A stretch of 64,000 bases of DNA, from positions 78,453-142,452 of IMG/VR virus record IMGVR_UViG_3300042359_000646; one strand, given 5' to 3'. The notes beneath the pieces are model-generated. The model searched no databases. It was not told the DNA's origin and saw only the letters and a list, made by a program, of their open reading frames with translations. The stretch comes from a virus. Shown here piece by piece: positions 1 to 7,725 of the stretch. Position numbers and translations under genes: made by a program. The first letter of the stretch is position 1; each line of letters starts with the position of its first letter.

Positions 1-156
1 TATCATGGTTACGTTCAGTGGCGCAAACAAACACGTAATATTCACATACCTAAACTTGGCTGTGGGCTTGGCGGTCTTGAGTGGGCTGACGTGAGGAAAA
101 TTGTCGAGCAGTTTGCTGATTGTATGCCCGAACACGAAATCTACCTTTATGAATAG
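1..156 (+). CDS. Macro-domain protein, C-terminal end (5' cut by window)
   Basis: Frame 1 is open from the window edge to a TAG at 154-156, giving the last 51 residues of a protein. The stretch IPKLGCGLGGLEW followed by a helix and a final EIYLYE strand is the C-terminal signature of macro domains (Appr-1''-P / ADP-ribose-binding fold): the GCGLGGL loop contacts the phosphates of ADP-ribose and W-x-x-V begins the last helix. Family members bind ADP-ribose or remove it from proteins, nucleic acids or small molecules. In a phage this could counter ADP-ribosylation or NAD-derived defence signalling; that role is inference. The next gene starts two bases after the stop, so the two are probably cotranscribed. 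The N-terminal half, with the catalytic Asn/Gly loop, lies outside the window, so activity cannot be judged. Confidence 0.75.
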   Translation, partial: YHGYVQWRKQTRNIHIPKLGCGLGGLEWADVRKIVEQFADCMPEHEIYLYE

Positions 157-158
157 CG

Positions 159-563
159 ATGCTAGGAAGTCTTCCTAATCCACAAGAATCTAGGATAATC
201 CCTATCCCAGATAAACTAAACAAACTTTATATAGATACCCACAACATTCTTCAGCAGTATAAAGATACAACTGCTCCACTACTTGCTAAAGAAATTATAA
301 GGATATCTACTAATTTAGATTTTGTTTTTGAGAATCTATCTATAGCAGATGAGGAGTCTAAAATTGAATACTGTATTAGGCTTTATGAATACTACTACAA
401 ACTACTTTCTTACTACGACTCACTATTTTTGTCTGATGAAGTTGAAAAACACTTAACTGTAGAGGCAGAAAAAGAAAGGCTGTTTACGATAGAACGACAA
501 GCTGAGCGTAAACTACGTGATGCCCTAGTAGAACAAGAAAAAATACTCTTAGGCTGGTTTTAG
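159..563 (+). CDS. Hypothetical helical protein, 134 aa
   Basis: This is an open frame of 134 residues starting two bases after the macro-domain gene stop. The sequence is almost all predicted helix: a central segment rich in Tyr and Asp/Glu, then a charged C-terminal stretch (about residues 95-130, with EKHLTVEAEKERLF and ERQAERKLRDALVEQEK) that looks like a coiled coil. There is no signal peptide or membrane segment. I do not recognise a family. Close spacing to the macro-domain gene suggests one transcript, followed by a new promoter for the next genes. It contains one copy of the CAGAAAAAG word at 466. Confidence 0.6.
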   Translation: MLGSLPNPQESRIIPIPDKLNKLYIDTHNILQQYKDTTAPLLAKEIIRISTNLDFVFENLSIADEESKIEYCIRLYEYYYKLLSYYDSLFLSDEVEKHLTVEAEKERLFTIERQAERKLRDALVEQEKILLGWF

Positions 564-566
564 TAG

Positions 567-595
567 TTGACAACATACTCTTTTTCTGTCATACT
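567..595 (+). promoter_or_regulatory. Sigma70-type promoter for the 622-2703 operon
   Basis: A perfect -35 hexamer TTGACA (567-572) is followed, after 17 bases, by CATACT (590-595), a 4/6 match to TATAAT. Transcription would start about 602, leaving a short leader with AGGAG (610-614) before the ATG at 622. The spacer contains one copy of the recurring CTTTTTCTG word (580-588). Confidence 0.6.
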
Positions 596-621
596 CCCAA
601 TAGTTACTCAGGAGCAATACA

Positions 622-903
622 ATGTCACGAACAAAAAAGCACAAAGACCTATTCTTCCTTCGCTTCTTGCACCGAATCATTAAAGCCATTGGTAGTCCAT
701 TCACACATCCTCGCGCATCTCGCTGGGCTAAAGTACGTCGTAGAGTCAGCAGACAGTATGGAGGCTCTAACTGGGGAGACAATCAACGTGTAGACACCAA
801 ATACAACTGGACACCATTCAAACGTGCAGCTAAGCGAAGCGACCGTCGAGAAGCGCTACAACAAGCACATCAACAACTTGAGGAATACGAGTATGAAAAT
901 TAA
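622..903 (+). CDS. Small basic hypothetical protein, 93 aa
   Basis: ATG at 622 is preceded by a good ribosome-binding site (AGGAG at 610-614). The first two thirds of the protein are strongly basic (SRTKKHKD, RRRVSR, KRAAKRSDRRE) with several Trp, and the C-terminus is acidic (QQLEEYEYEN). Such a charge pattern would suit nucleic-acid binding, but no family is recognised. It is the first gene of an operon driven by the promoter at 567-595 and its end overlaps the start of the next gene (893) by 11 bases. Confidence 0.6.
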   Translation: MSRTKKHKDLFFLRFLHRIIKAIGSPFTHPRASRWAKVRRRVSRQYGGSNWGDNQRVDTKYNWTPFKRAAKRSDRREALQQAHQQLEEYEYEN

Positions 904-1093
904 ATTACTCCCTTCGTGGGGATGCGCCGATATAATTGTCCTATCCATCTTTTCTGTTTATATTACTTTCGTATTCTTTACTATTGATTTTTGGGATTGG
1001 AAATGGAAGACTGATAAAGGCGAAAACTACTACACCATCATGCCGCCCACTTTTTCTGTCACTTTTGATTGGGATAGAATCTATGAAATTTAA
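893..1093 (+). CDS. Small membrane protein, 66 aa
   Basis: The start chosen is ATG 893 (MKIKLLPSWG), inside the end of the previous gene. An in-frame upstream ATG at 824 would only add residues that run through the neighbouring gene in another frame. One hydrophobic segment (about residues 12-31, IIVLSIFSVYITFVFFTIDF) can span a membrane; the remainder is polar and Trp/Tyr-rich and would face the periplasm or cytoplasm. It is translationally coupled to the genes before and after it (overlap of 11 bases on both sides). Function unknown. Confidence 0.55.
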   Translation: MKIKLLPSWGCADIIVLSIFSVYITFVFFTIDFWDWKWKTDKGENYYTIMPPTFSVTFDWDRIYEI

Positions 1094-1325
1094 ACTGCCA
1101 CCAAGATTCAAAATTTTCCACAATGTTTCAGAGGACTATTATCTCGTATATCAACGGTTTTACCTCTTTTGGTATATAGCAGAAAGAAGAGATGTTGGTT
1201 ATGATGCAATGGAAGTAATTCGTTACGCAACACTTGAAGAAGCTGAAACTTATATCAACCAATTGCTTGAGCATGAAAAACAATCTAAAATTCCCGATGA
1301 AATTAAATTAGTAAAAGAACTATGA
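1083..1325 (+). CDS. Hypothetical protein, 80 aa
   Basis: The chosen start, ATG 1083 (MKFKLPPRF), overlaps the previous gene by 11 bases. The open frame extends further upstream but only through the membrane-protein gene. The product is basic and aromatic at the N-terminus (YYLVYQRFYLFWYIAERRD), then has a pattern RYATLEEAETYINQLL that resembles the small phage domain in which a loop ATLEEA precedes a helix. It overlaps the RNA-ligase gene by four bases (ATGA), so coupling is likely. No family assigned. Confidence 0.55.
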   Translation: MKFKLPPRFKIFHNVSEDYYLVYQRFYLFWYIAERRDVGYDAMEVIRYATLEEAETYINQLLEHEKQSKIPDEIKLVKEL

Positions 1326-2458
1326 CTAACACCTCTATTGCTCCCGTCGAAATCGTTACAATCTCGCGTATTATCCCTATCTATAAAAATGGCGAAGAAG
1401 CCTCTGCTATCCAAGTTGTGAACTTCAACTTTGCCAATGGTGATGAATGCGGCTATAACGTCATTTCACAAAAAGGTATCTATCAAGTAGGTTCCAAGGC
1501 TGTTTACATTCAACCTGACTACTGCTTACCCGATTCTCCTCTGTTCGCCAGTTTTACGGCTCCTAATGGCGACCCCAACAAGTCTCGACTCGGCAAAAAC
1601 AATCGCATTAGAGCGCTCAAGTTTAATTTTAGCTTTGAAGGTAAAAGTGACCCAATCTATTCTGTAGGTATCTTGCTCAATACAAATGAGTTACCTATCG
1701 AGTTACTGACGGCTGAAGACCTCGCAGCAACACTAGGTATCGTTAAGTGGGAAGAGCCAGAGAGAGGCGCTACAGGGCTAACCAGAGGCACACTACCTTC
1801 TTTTCTGTATGCTACGGATGAAGTCAACTGCGCGAACCTCAAGTCCCACATTAATCGTGTTCTTGCAAGCGGAGCAGAAGTTGCGTACACTATCAAAATT
1901 GACGGTAGCTCGTTCACCGAGTTTTTCAAGAAGGACTCCGAAGGTAATTGGTACACTGGCGTTTGCTCTCGCTCGTTAGAAAAGAAAATTACTGACGACA
2001 CTGCCGATAGTTGGGTCAAGCTGGCTAAGTCTTCTGGTCTATACGAGAAAGGCATGGAATACTGCAAAAAGCACAACGTCGAATTGGCATTTCGTGGTGA
2101 AATCTACGGTCAAGGCTTGAAAGGTAGCGGTAACAAACTCAATCCTCATGCTCAATGCAAACAAGGGTTATATCTCTTTGGTGTGGATAACTTGGCAAGT
2201 GGCTTTGCAACTCGAATCAATTATAGTGAAGAGCATAATCTCGATGCTATTTGTGAAGAACTTGAACTTAATTATCTTTGCCCCGCAGATTTCCCAACAA
2301 CACCTAAAAACTACGACGAGCTAATTTCGCTTGCTGCTGATATTTTCAAAAAAGAGAAAGAAAGCGGTAGTGTGATTGAGGGTATTGTTGTTCGCACCGT
2401 TTACTCAAATGATTTGTCGGTCAAGGTCATGAATCCCTACTACGACAGTAAAAAATAA
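1322..2458 (+). CDS. RNA ligase (Rnl2/Rnl5-like, DRB0094-type architecture)
   Basis: A 378-residue ATP-dependent RNA ligase. Residues about 10-70 form an OB-like N-terminal domain (KGIYQVGSKAVYI is typical of this family). The nucleotidyltransferase domain carries motif I KIDGSS (K192, the lysine that would be adenylylated), motif III FRGEIYG (about 258-263), motif IIIa around YLFGVDN (about 284-290), motif IV EGIVVR (353-358) and motif V SVKV (366-369). The segment LPSFLYATDE before motif I matches the conserved FPSF..KTDE region. All catalytic motifs are present. Such enzymes reseal broken RNA; in phages they repair tRNAs cut by host anticodon nucleases. That role is plausible here because the window also carries phage tRNA genes. 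Start ATG overlaps the upstream stop (ATGA). Confidence 0.9.
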   Translation: MTNTSIAPVEIVTISRIIPIYKNGEEASAIQVVNFNFANGDECGYNVISQKGIYQVGSKAVYIQPDYCLPDSPLFASFTAPNGDPNKSRLGKNNRIRALKFNFSFEGKSDPIYSVGILLNTNELPIELLTAEDLAATLGIVKWEEPERGATGLTRGTLPSFLYATDEVNCANLKSHINRVLASGAEVAYTIKIDGSSFTEFFKKDSEGNWYTGVCSRSLEKKITDDTADSWVKLAKSSGLYEKGMEYCKKHNVELAFRGEIYGQGLKGSGNKLNPHAQCKQGLYLFGVDNLASGFATRINYSEEHNLDAICEELELNYLCPADFPTTPKNYDELISLAADIFKKEKESGSVIEGIVVRTVYSNDLSVKVMNPYYDSKK

Positions 2459-2460
2459 CT

Positions 2461-2703
2461 ATGGAACCTAACGTCGATACTTTGCAAGAGCTTAAAAACT
2501 TCCAGACCTATTGGAGAACCCGTAATCTGGAAGACCCTACCAAGCTCGAAGAAATTCTAGAACATCTTGTTACAATGACCATTTCTCAACAAGAAGGGAT
2601 TATTATGTTGAAAGAGTACGTTGAAAAACAGAAAGAACTTGAAAAGGAAAAGGAGGCAGACGATTACCATAAATATCAAATGGGATTGTCAGACTTCACT
2701 TAA
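2461..2703 (+). CDS. Hypothetical coiled-coil protein, 80 aa
   Basis: Starts two bases after the RNA ligase stop, as the last gene of this plus-strand operon. It is short, Glu/Lys-rich and helical; residues about 45-68 (KEYVEKQKELEKEKEAD) look like a coiled coil. Its stop overlaps the stop of the convergent adhesin gene (2700-3209) by four bases. No family recognised. Confidence 0.6.
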   Translation: MEPNVDTLQELKNFQTYWRTRNLEDPTKLEEILEHLVTMTISQQEGIIMLKEYVEKQKELEKEKEADDYHKYQMGLSDFT

Positions 2704-3209
2704 TAGTTTGTAACCGATTTCACATAAATCAAGTTGTTGATACAAGTAAACTCAATAATTGCGAAGTTGCTTGTAAATGCAAAGACGCTGTTGCTACCCC
2801 AGCGAAAGCGGGAGTCAAAGCCCGTAATCGTCCAGCTACCACTATTTCTATCCAACAATAAGCTACCAGCACCATTTCTCAGAGTTGTCTGTAGATTAAT
2901 GGTGCTGTTTTGTGTAAATACTACCCTAATTTGCTCGACGCTCGTAAAATCAGCTTCAGTGGTTGATGTGGTGGTTGTTACGCTAGTGGGTATATTTAGT
3001 TTGTTTGCAGTATTATTTGACCTAAACCATCGACCAGCACCAGCAGTCGGAGCAAATATCTGCCCTGAGACAGTTGCATCGGAAGCTGTGGCATCGTATA
3101 TTAGCCAAGACTTGAGTTCAATACAGACAACCGCAAAACCTTGTGGAAGTGCGCTGACATCGAGATTGAGAACTTCAGTAAGTGTATCGAAACTGATTGG
3201 ATGAGCCAT
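2700..3209 (-). CDS. Fibre-type virion protein with GRW module, 169 aa
   Basis: Residues about 1-65 match a module also found at 24002-24859 and, twice, in 39984-41594: a helix with repeated small residues, then W-L-I-Y-D-A, a Ser/Thr-rich loop and APTAGAGRWFR. This GRW(F) strand pattern is common near the N-terminus of phage fibre and spike proteins and probably anchors or caps the trimer. The rest is beta-rich, with Thr/Ser/Asn repeats and no Cys cluster. It stands alone on the minus strand between two plus-strand operons. A receptor-binding or appendage role is inferred from composition and from the shared module. Confidence 0.65.
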   Translation of the reverse strand: MAHPISFDTLTEVLNLDVSALPQGFAVVCIELKSWLIYDATASDATVSGQIFAPTAGAGRWFRSNNTANKLNIPTSVTTTTSTTEADFTSVEQIRVVFTQNSTINLQTTLRNGAGSLLLDRNSGSWTITGFDSRFRWGSNSVFAFTSNFAIIEFTCINNLIYVKSVTNY

Positions 3210-3226
3210 TTATTTATTTTAACATC

Positions 3227-3748
3227 ATGGAAAAAATCAACTTAGATTGGTATCAAAATCAAATAGCCTTACTAGATAAAGCTATAGAAAGCGCTAGACA
3301 ACAGAAACAATTAGTTACATCTCTGTATGTTACTAAAATGGAAAGTGAAGGCTGGGTTTACATTAATACCGAAAGGTGGGATTACGATGCTTCGTCAGGA
3401 CTTTCCCCTAGACTAATCAGTGCTGAATTGGCAGCTAAGATGGGAATTTATAAATTTGCCCCACTACAAGAATCTGAAGAAATTTCTAATTTTAGGAAAC
3501 TGGCAAAAACCGCAAAAGATTCTGGAGAAAAACCACCCACACCTAGCCAATCGATTTATGCAGAACTAGCAGCGAAGTCTGACCATGAAATGTCATGGAA
3601 AAGAAATGCAGAAGACAACTACTATGCGTGGTACAGAGAATCTCCTGAAATGCGAGGTCTTTATACTAAAGTGCTTGAAACCGAAGCATGGCTTAAAAGT
3701 AACGAGATACGTCTAGACTCGCTAGTAGAAAATTCTTACGAACCATAA
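3227..3748 (+). CDS. Hypothetical protein, 173 aa
   Basis: The start chosen is ATG 3227 (MEKINLDWYQNQIALLD); an earlier in-frame ATG at 3197 lies within the divergent gene. Residues about 1-35 form an amphipathic helix (coiled-coil-like), the middle has the aromatic stretch GWVYINTERWDYD, and the C-terminal third is again helical with many Trp/Tyr (RNAEDNYYAWYRESPEMRGL). No signal peptide or membrane segment. Its 3' end overlaps the convergent adhesin 3736-5508 by 13 bases. No family recognised. Confidence 0.6.
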   Translation: MEKINLDWYQNQIALLDKAIESARQQKQLVTSLYVTKMESEGWVYINTERWDYDASSGLSPRLISAELAAKMGIYKFAPLQESEEISNFRKLAKTAKDSGEKPPTPSQSIYAELAAKSDHEMSWKRNAEDNYYAWYRESPEMRGLYTKVLETEAWLKSNEIRLDSLVENSYEP

Positions 3749-5508
3749 AAAATATCGGGAATATAGTCTCCAGTGTAACGTGCAGATTTGGTAACTCGTA
3801 GCTGTGAAATTTCAATCCAACTTCTGCTACGGAATAATGAGGTGTTAAGGCTTGCTACTGAGCTATCTTGGCTATATAACCGCTTGATACTAAATTCCGA
3901 GCTTGACGAGGCTGCATTCATCACTTCGCTTGTTGTTGTAGTTGATTCGAGTTCGCCATTCAAGAATAGAGAACAGCTTGTGCCAGATTTAACAAAAGCT
4001 ACATCGACTGCTACGCTGTCAGGAATATCAGTTATACCATCGAGCGTGAAAGAGCCGAAGGCAATCCTGAGCTTGAGGTCATAGATGCCCCACGTAAATC
4101 CACCCTCAACATCGATAATCGCACCTCGCGTATTACCAGAAGGATTGAATATCTTGGCTTCAAGCGTCACATTGCCAGTTATTTCTAAGTTGCTATCGGT
4201 ATATCCTATATGAGAGTACTTGTTGAGCCTTCCTGACGCGATAAGAGGTTGAACTGTAACATTCGACGTAAAACTTCTTGTAAGGCTGTGCTGGGCAAAA
4301 TCCGTCTCACCCACATTGAATTTAAGTAGTAAGACTGTGTTCGCCGTTGCGGTATCTTTAGGCGGAACGTCATTGGCAGAAAAAGGGATGCTGGCGCTGG
4401 TGTTGATAGTAAGTTGGCGCAAATATCCTTGCCAACTTTGTGATGTCCATGAAGGTGTCCCAGTGGCATTTTTTAGACTACCAATACACAGTGGCTCGGT
4501 TGAGTTATTGTTGAAATTATTAACAGCCTTAAAATAAGCGCTCAAGACACCATCGATAAATATTTTGTAGACTCGCCCTATTCGATTAATGATGAGGCTA
4601 TGCTCCTTGATATCGTCTGGTAAGGCACAAGAAAGTGAAACGCCACCAAAGACAGCAAACAAGGTACTATCAGTCGCTACACCCACATAAAAGCCAATAC
4701 TGGAAGAGCGATGGCTACCCACGATACATCCATACTCGCCTACGCTCGTTTTGGCAGAAAAGAAGGAAATAGTAAAGTCAGTTTCATCAAAATCTAACGA
4801 GACAGCCTTGGTTGCTTCCAGTCTCCCAGTAGAGCCAAGAAGGAGGCGCGACTTACTGATGCTCGGAGTCCCTACAGTGGCTGTGATAGCCGAGATGCCA
4901 GCACCAGTATATGCAGTTGTTGAAGATGAGAATGCCAGATACAAAACTTCGTCTGAGGGAGCTTCCCAATTTATTTTTTCTGCATAAGCGACAGCCCCTG
5001 TCTTAGTGATGTTGTCAGAATAGTCTATATTCGCGTAAAGTTTATTGACATATTGCAATTCGAGAACTTGCTTGCCGAAGTAAGCTGTTAAAAGCGTAGC
5101 TAGACTGTATTGTTTAGGTAGCGCGAAGATATCAGTGAAATTCTTGATTATGTGACCATTTGGGACAAGTTCGATGAAATATTTCGTGTACTTGCCAGCA
5201 TTGAGAATTGTGAGCGTTGTGTTGGCTGTTAGAGTGATGCTGAGGTACTGAGTAACGGTAGCGAGGTCAAGTGAGTATGTGTCGGTCGAGATTGTAATCG
5301 AGGTCAGGGTGTAAGCGTCAATTTGGTTCTGAGGTATGTACTCGAAACCAGACGATACAGCGAGGCTATCAGACGAGCCTGTATGGATGCCCCAACACTT
5401 ACGGTCGAAGTTAATTAGGGGTGTATTTTCAGGTAAGATAGCAGTATCGAGAGCTGAAAGTTCGCTGTCGCTGTTTATCGTGTATCCGTTACGGGGAGGT
5501 CTTGACAT
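3736..5508 (-). CDS. LamG-domain adhesin / tail appendage protein, 590 aa
   Basis: A 590-residue beta-rich protein with two concanavalin A/LamG-like jelly-roll domains (about 200-385 and 395-590). Each shows the usual order: ETDFTISFF or NVTLEAKIF first strand, a YKIFIDGVLSAYF or CSLFLNGELES hairpin (F-x-D/N-G), then a closing LRQLTI or ISQLRVTKSARYT strand. The ending RVTKSARYTGDY is typical of phage LamG_3-type domains. The N-terminal 60 residues resemble the entry region of the other fibres in this window. These domains bind glycans or cell-surface protein. The gene is monocistronic and convergent with plus-strand accessory genes. It contains copies of the CAGAAAAG-type word at 4378 and 4755. 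Confidence 0.75.
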   Translation of the reverse strand: MSRPPRNGYTINSDSELSALDTAILPENTPLINFDRKCWGIHTGSSDSLAVSSGFEYIPQNQIDAYTLTSITISTDTYSLDLATVTQYLSITLTANTTLTILNAGKYTKYFIELVPNGHIIKNFTDIFALPKQYSLATLLTAYFGKQVLELQYVNKLYANIDYSDNITKTGAVAYAEKINWEAPSDEVLYLAFSSSTTAYTGAGISAITATVGTPSISKSRLLLGSTGRLEATKAVSLDFDETDFTISFFSAKTSVGEYGCIVGSHRSSSIGFYVGVATDSTLFAVFGGVSLSCALPDDIKEHSLIINRIGRVYKIFIDGVLSAYFKAVNNFNNNSTEPLCIGSLKNATGTPSWTSQSWQGYLRQLTINTSASIPFSANDVPPKDTATANTVLLLKFNVGETDFAQHSLTRSFTSNVTVQPLIASGRLNKYSHIGYTDSNLEITGNVTLEAKIFNPSGNTRGAIIDVEGGFTWGIYDLKLRIAFGSFTLDGITDIPDSVAVDVAFVKSGTSCSLFLNGELESTTTTSEVMNAASSSSEFSIKRLYSQDSSVASLNTSLFRSRSWIEISQLRVTKSARYTGDYIPDIFYGS

Positions 5509-5883
5509 TAGTTTATTGTACCAAATAAAAGATACGCACTAAGGAGGATGATTTTACTAAAAATGTATGTCAGAATGCGTTGGCGTAAGCAAAAAACAAC
5601 AGAGTTGATTTGAGTCTCAGTACGCGGAGACGTTCGATTTTGAGATTATGAAGCTGTTTAATATATCTCTAGGCTGATGGCAGAAAAAGAGAGTTACTTA
5701 TTCTTTCTACTTTCAATGTACTCCAAGGACATTTTATAAAAGATGATGTTTTTATGGTGGTTGGGTATGTTGTTATGAATATACATACGAATATTCTTTG
5801 TCTTGATTATTTTGAGACAGAAGAGGAAGCATGGAGAAGTATCTTAAGCTATAATCATTAAAACCTAGCAAAGAGCGACGATT
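5509..5883. other. Intergenic region with gene remnants
   Basis: About 375 bases between the divergently read adhesin and PhoH genes. An AAGGAGG (5541-5547) sits before a 16-codon frame at 5563-5613. A frame at 5754-5861 (+) encodes 35 residues ending CLDYFETEEEAWRSI, which reads like real protein, and the same frame is open upstream to about 5672 without a start codon. Another ATG at 5677 (MAEKESYLFF) closes after 20 codons. The picture fits a small gene broken by a frameshift, but no RBS supports any single start. The recurring CAGAAAAAG word is at 5681. Confidence 0.3.
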
Positions 5884-6588
5884 TTGGCTAAGCAAAGAAA
5901 TCAATCATCCACTGCTTTATTCGATATCTCAAAGCTACTCAAGGTAGAAGCAAAAACAACGAACCAACAGAAAGCGTTCGACCTCTGGGGAGAGAACTAC
6001 AATCTCGTACTCAGTGGTTTTCAGGGAACTGGGAAGACCTACCTCGCTCTGTATCTGGCGCTCAAGTCTTTCTTATTGAGAAAATACGAGAGGATTGTAA
6101 TTGTCCGTTCGATTGTTCCAACACGTAACATTGGCTTCCTGAAAGGCTCACAGGCAGAAAAAGAGGAGATTTTTGAACAGCCCTACAAATATCTTGTCAA
6201 CAAACTCTTACCATCAGTCCCTAACGCCTACGATGTGATGAAAAAAGAGAAAACTATCGAGTTCGTCAGTACTAGTTTCATTAGAGGTAATAATCTAGAT
6301 AATTGTATTGCAATTTTAGATGAATTTCAGAATATGTCGTACCACGAATTATCGTCAGTTTTAACGAGATTTGGGGATTCTGCAAGATTGATTCTAAGCG
6401 GAGATTTTTTTCAGAGCGACCTGAAATACTCAGATGAAAAAGATGGGGTTTTGCAGTTCTTGCGGGTAATTGATTTGATGGAGGAGGACTTCAAAAGAGT
6501 TGACTTTCAGATTCAGGATGTCGTTCGTAGCGGTCTAGTTCGTAGATTTTTAATGGCGGAGCATGAACTAAGGCAGCAGAGTAACTAA
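5884..6588 (+). CDS. phoH: PhoH-like ATPase
   Basis: A 234-residue P-loop protein of the PhoH family. Walker A is GFQGTGKT (45-52), Walker B is IAILDEFQN (D145, E146), and SGDFFQSDL (171-179) matches the conserved GDxxQ sensor region; VRSIVPTRNIGFLKG fits the family block after the first helix. PhoH proteins are RNA-associated ATPases/helicases (fused to a PIN nuclease in some bacteria), widespread in phages of marine and freshwater bacteria; their phage role is unsettled. The start is TTG at 5884, chosen because no ATG lies in frame upstream of the conserved region and the length fits. The RBS is weak. It contains the CAGAAAAAG word at 6155. Confidence 0.88.
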   Translation: MAKQRNQSSTALFDISKLLKVEAKTTNQQKAFDLWGENYNLVLSGFQGTGKTYLALYLALKSFLLRKYERIVIVRSIVPTRNIGFLKGSQAEKEEIFEQPYKYLVNKLLPSVPNAYDVMKKEKTIEFVSTSFIRGNNLDNCIAILDEFQNMSYHELSSVLTRFGDSARLILSGDFFQSDLKYSDEKDGVLQFLRVIDLMEEDFKRVDFQIQDVVRSGLVRRFLMAEHELRQQSN

Positions 6589-6657
6589 CCCACTCAAAAA
6601 CTTGCTTAGTTAGGGGGTTTTCATGTACACTAGCTTAACAACATCAAAATAACACCT

Positions 6658-6807
6658 ATGACTATGACCACTGAAGAACTAGAACAAATAAAAAGATGGG
6701 AAAAACACTGGATAAACTTTGAACGTGACTTCCGAATCCCTAAAACTGAAGACTTAGAAGTTATTGACCCGTTCAGAGGACTAAAAAGGCGTTACAAACG
6801 TTCTTAG
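6658..6807 (+). CDS. Small hypothetical protein, 49 aa
   Basis: A 49-codon frame, ATG 6658 to TAG 6807, beginning MTMTTEELEQIKRWEKHW and ending in a basic tail (RGLKRRYKRS). It is helical and charged, with a Trp pair. No clear Shine-Dalgarno precedes it. Its stop overlaps by four bases the stop of the convergent gene at 6804, the same packing seen elsewhere here. No family recognised; moderate support from codon texture and packing. Confidence 0.45.
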   Translation: MTMTTEELEQIKRWEKHWINFERDFRIPKTEDLEVIDPFRGLKRRYKRS

Positions 6808-7037
6808 TATTTCTTGCTATCTTCTGGTTGCGGAGTTGGTTCTTTAACAGGCTCGTCCTCGTCATCATCATCTTCATCCCAGAACACCTCGCTCATTTCC
6901 AGCAGTGAAAACAGTAAGCCAAGATGTTCCGAGACTAGTTCGCTATTCTTCTCGCTCAAATCTACTAAAGCTAGACCCTGAGCCTTTTCCGCGATTTTTA
7001 TTTGATTTTCGGTTAATTTCGTGAAATCTATATCCAT
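6804..7037 (-). CDS. Small acidic protein, 77 aa
   Basis: I chose the start at 7037 (MDIDFTKLTENQ). An earlier in-frame ATG at 7103 would overlap the start of the divergent gene at 7097. The product is helical for about 50 residues and ends in a run of acids (WDEDDDDEDEPVKEP) and a Pro-rich tail. Acidic tails of this kind occur in DNA mimics and in chaperone-like proteins, but nothing decides between them. A lone minus-strand gene between plus-strand genes. Confidence 0.5.
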   Translation of the reverse strand: MDIDFTKLTENQIKIAEKAQGLALVDLSEKNSELVSEHLGLLFSLLEMSEVFWDEDDDDEDEPVKEPTPQPEDSKKY

Positions 7038-7096
7038 TGAAATATTGTAGCGCTGAGCTAATAATGTTTTACTGATTGTATCACTTGGAGATTTAC

Positions 7097-7336
7097 ATGA
7101 CACTTACTATTTTTGGCTACAACAAGCGCACTGAACTTCACCCAAATAATTTTTCATCCCACGCACCTTTTCCCGATGTAATTTACGACTTCTTTGCAAG
7201 TACTGGTTTCAAACTTTTAAAAATCTCGTCTATTACTCAAGCTGGTGAATGTGGTTCAGGTTATTCGACCGCAACTTGGGGCTACTTCAGAAAAGAGGAG
7301 ATTGCTAAAATCCCCCCCTCTCGAATACATGGCTAA
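7097..7336 (+). CDS. Hypothetical protein, 79 aa
   Basis: Start at ATG 7097 (MTLTIFGYNKRTEL) with GGAG eight bases upstream; an ATG at 7076 lacks such a site. The protein has alternating strand and helix segments (FPDVIYDFFASTGFKLLKISS) and ends PSRIHG. Its stop overlaps the start of the next gene by eight bases. No family recognised. Confidence 0.5.
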   Translation: MTLTIFGYNKRTELHPNNFSSHAPFPDVIYDFFASTGFKLLKISSITQAGECGSGYSTATWGYFRKEEIAKIPPSRIHG

Positions 7337-7724
7337 CCCTCCTTTATTTTACGAAGATATAGACGAGTTCCAAGAAAATTTCGATGTCGATGAATTTGGC
7401 GGCGATAATTACTACCCTTGCGGAAGCGCAGAACCGAAACCAACTTTGCTTGCACTTTTCAATCCTTGTCGAGTACTTGAAGACCGTCTCTACGTCTTCT
7501 CTGGCGATAGTGCTTTAGGTAAATCTACATTCGCCCTTTCCTTAGCCTCTGACCCCGCAGAAATTTACGAGACTGATTCTGGTATACATCCTGACGCAGT
7601 GGAGCTAGAGTACGTCAAATATGTTGTGCTGGGCAATAAGTTTCCTAAGCTAAATGAGGCTGCTCAAGAGGTATTGCAGAATCTCAAGGGTCGTACTATT
7701 ATTTACGTGAAGTTTGAAAAATAA
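7329..7724 (+). CDS. Small P-loop protein, 131 aa
   Basis: The start is ATG 7329 (MANPPLFYED), overlapping the previous gene; an earlier in-frame ATG (7245) runs through that gene. Residues 59-67 are a textbook Walker A loop (GDSALGKST) after strand LYVFS and followed by helix FALSLAS. A second strand with acids (YETDSG, about 78-83) could supply metal-binding residues and a last strand is IIYVKF. At 131 residues it is too short for a helicase or a full kinase with lid. It could be a minimal nucleotide-binding protein or a P-loop kinase relative. The N-terminal 35 residues are acidic and disordered-looking. Confidence 0.6.
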   Translation: MANPPLFYEDIDEFQENFDVDEFGGDNYYPCGSAEPKPTLLALFNPCRVLEDRLYVFSGDSALGKSTFALSLASDPAEIYETDSGIHPDAVELEYVKYVVLGNKFPKLNEAAQEVLQNLKGRTIIYVKFEK

Positions 7725-7725
7725 T

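Noticed and set aside
549-782. Open frame of 77 codons on the minus strand
   Set aside because: It lies across the promoter and first half of the plus-strand gene at 622, which has a good RBS; Cys/Arg-rich texture typical of antisense frames.
1657-2076. Open frame of 139 codons antisense to the RNA ligase
   Set aside because: Ligase motifs on the plus strand are complete; the antisense frame is a by-product of its codon use.
6587-6625. Rho-independent terminator after phoH
   Set aside because: Only a five-base AACCC/GGGTT pairing over a long loop with a short T run; too weak to call.
7037-7103. Longer start for the minus-strand acidic protein
   Set aside because: It would overlap the RBS and start of the divergent gene at 7097; the ATG at 7037 is more consistent.
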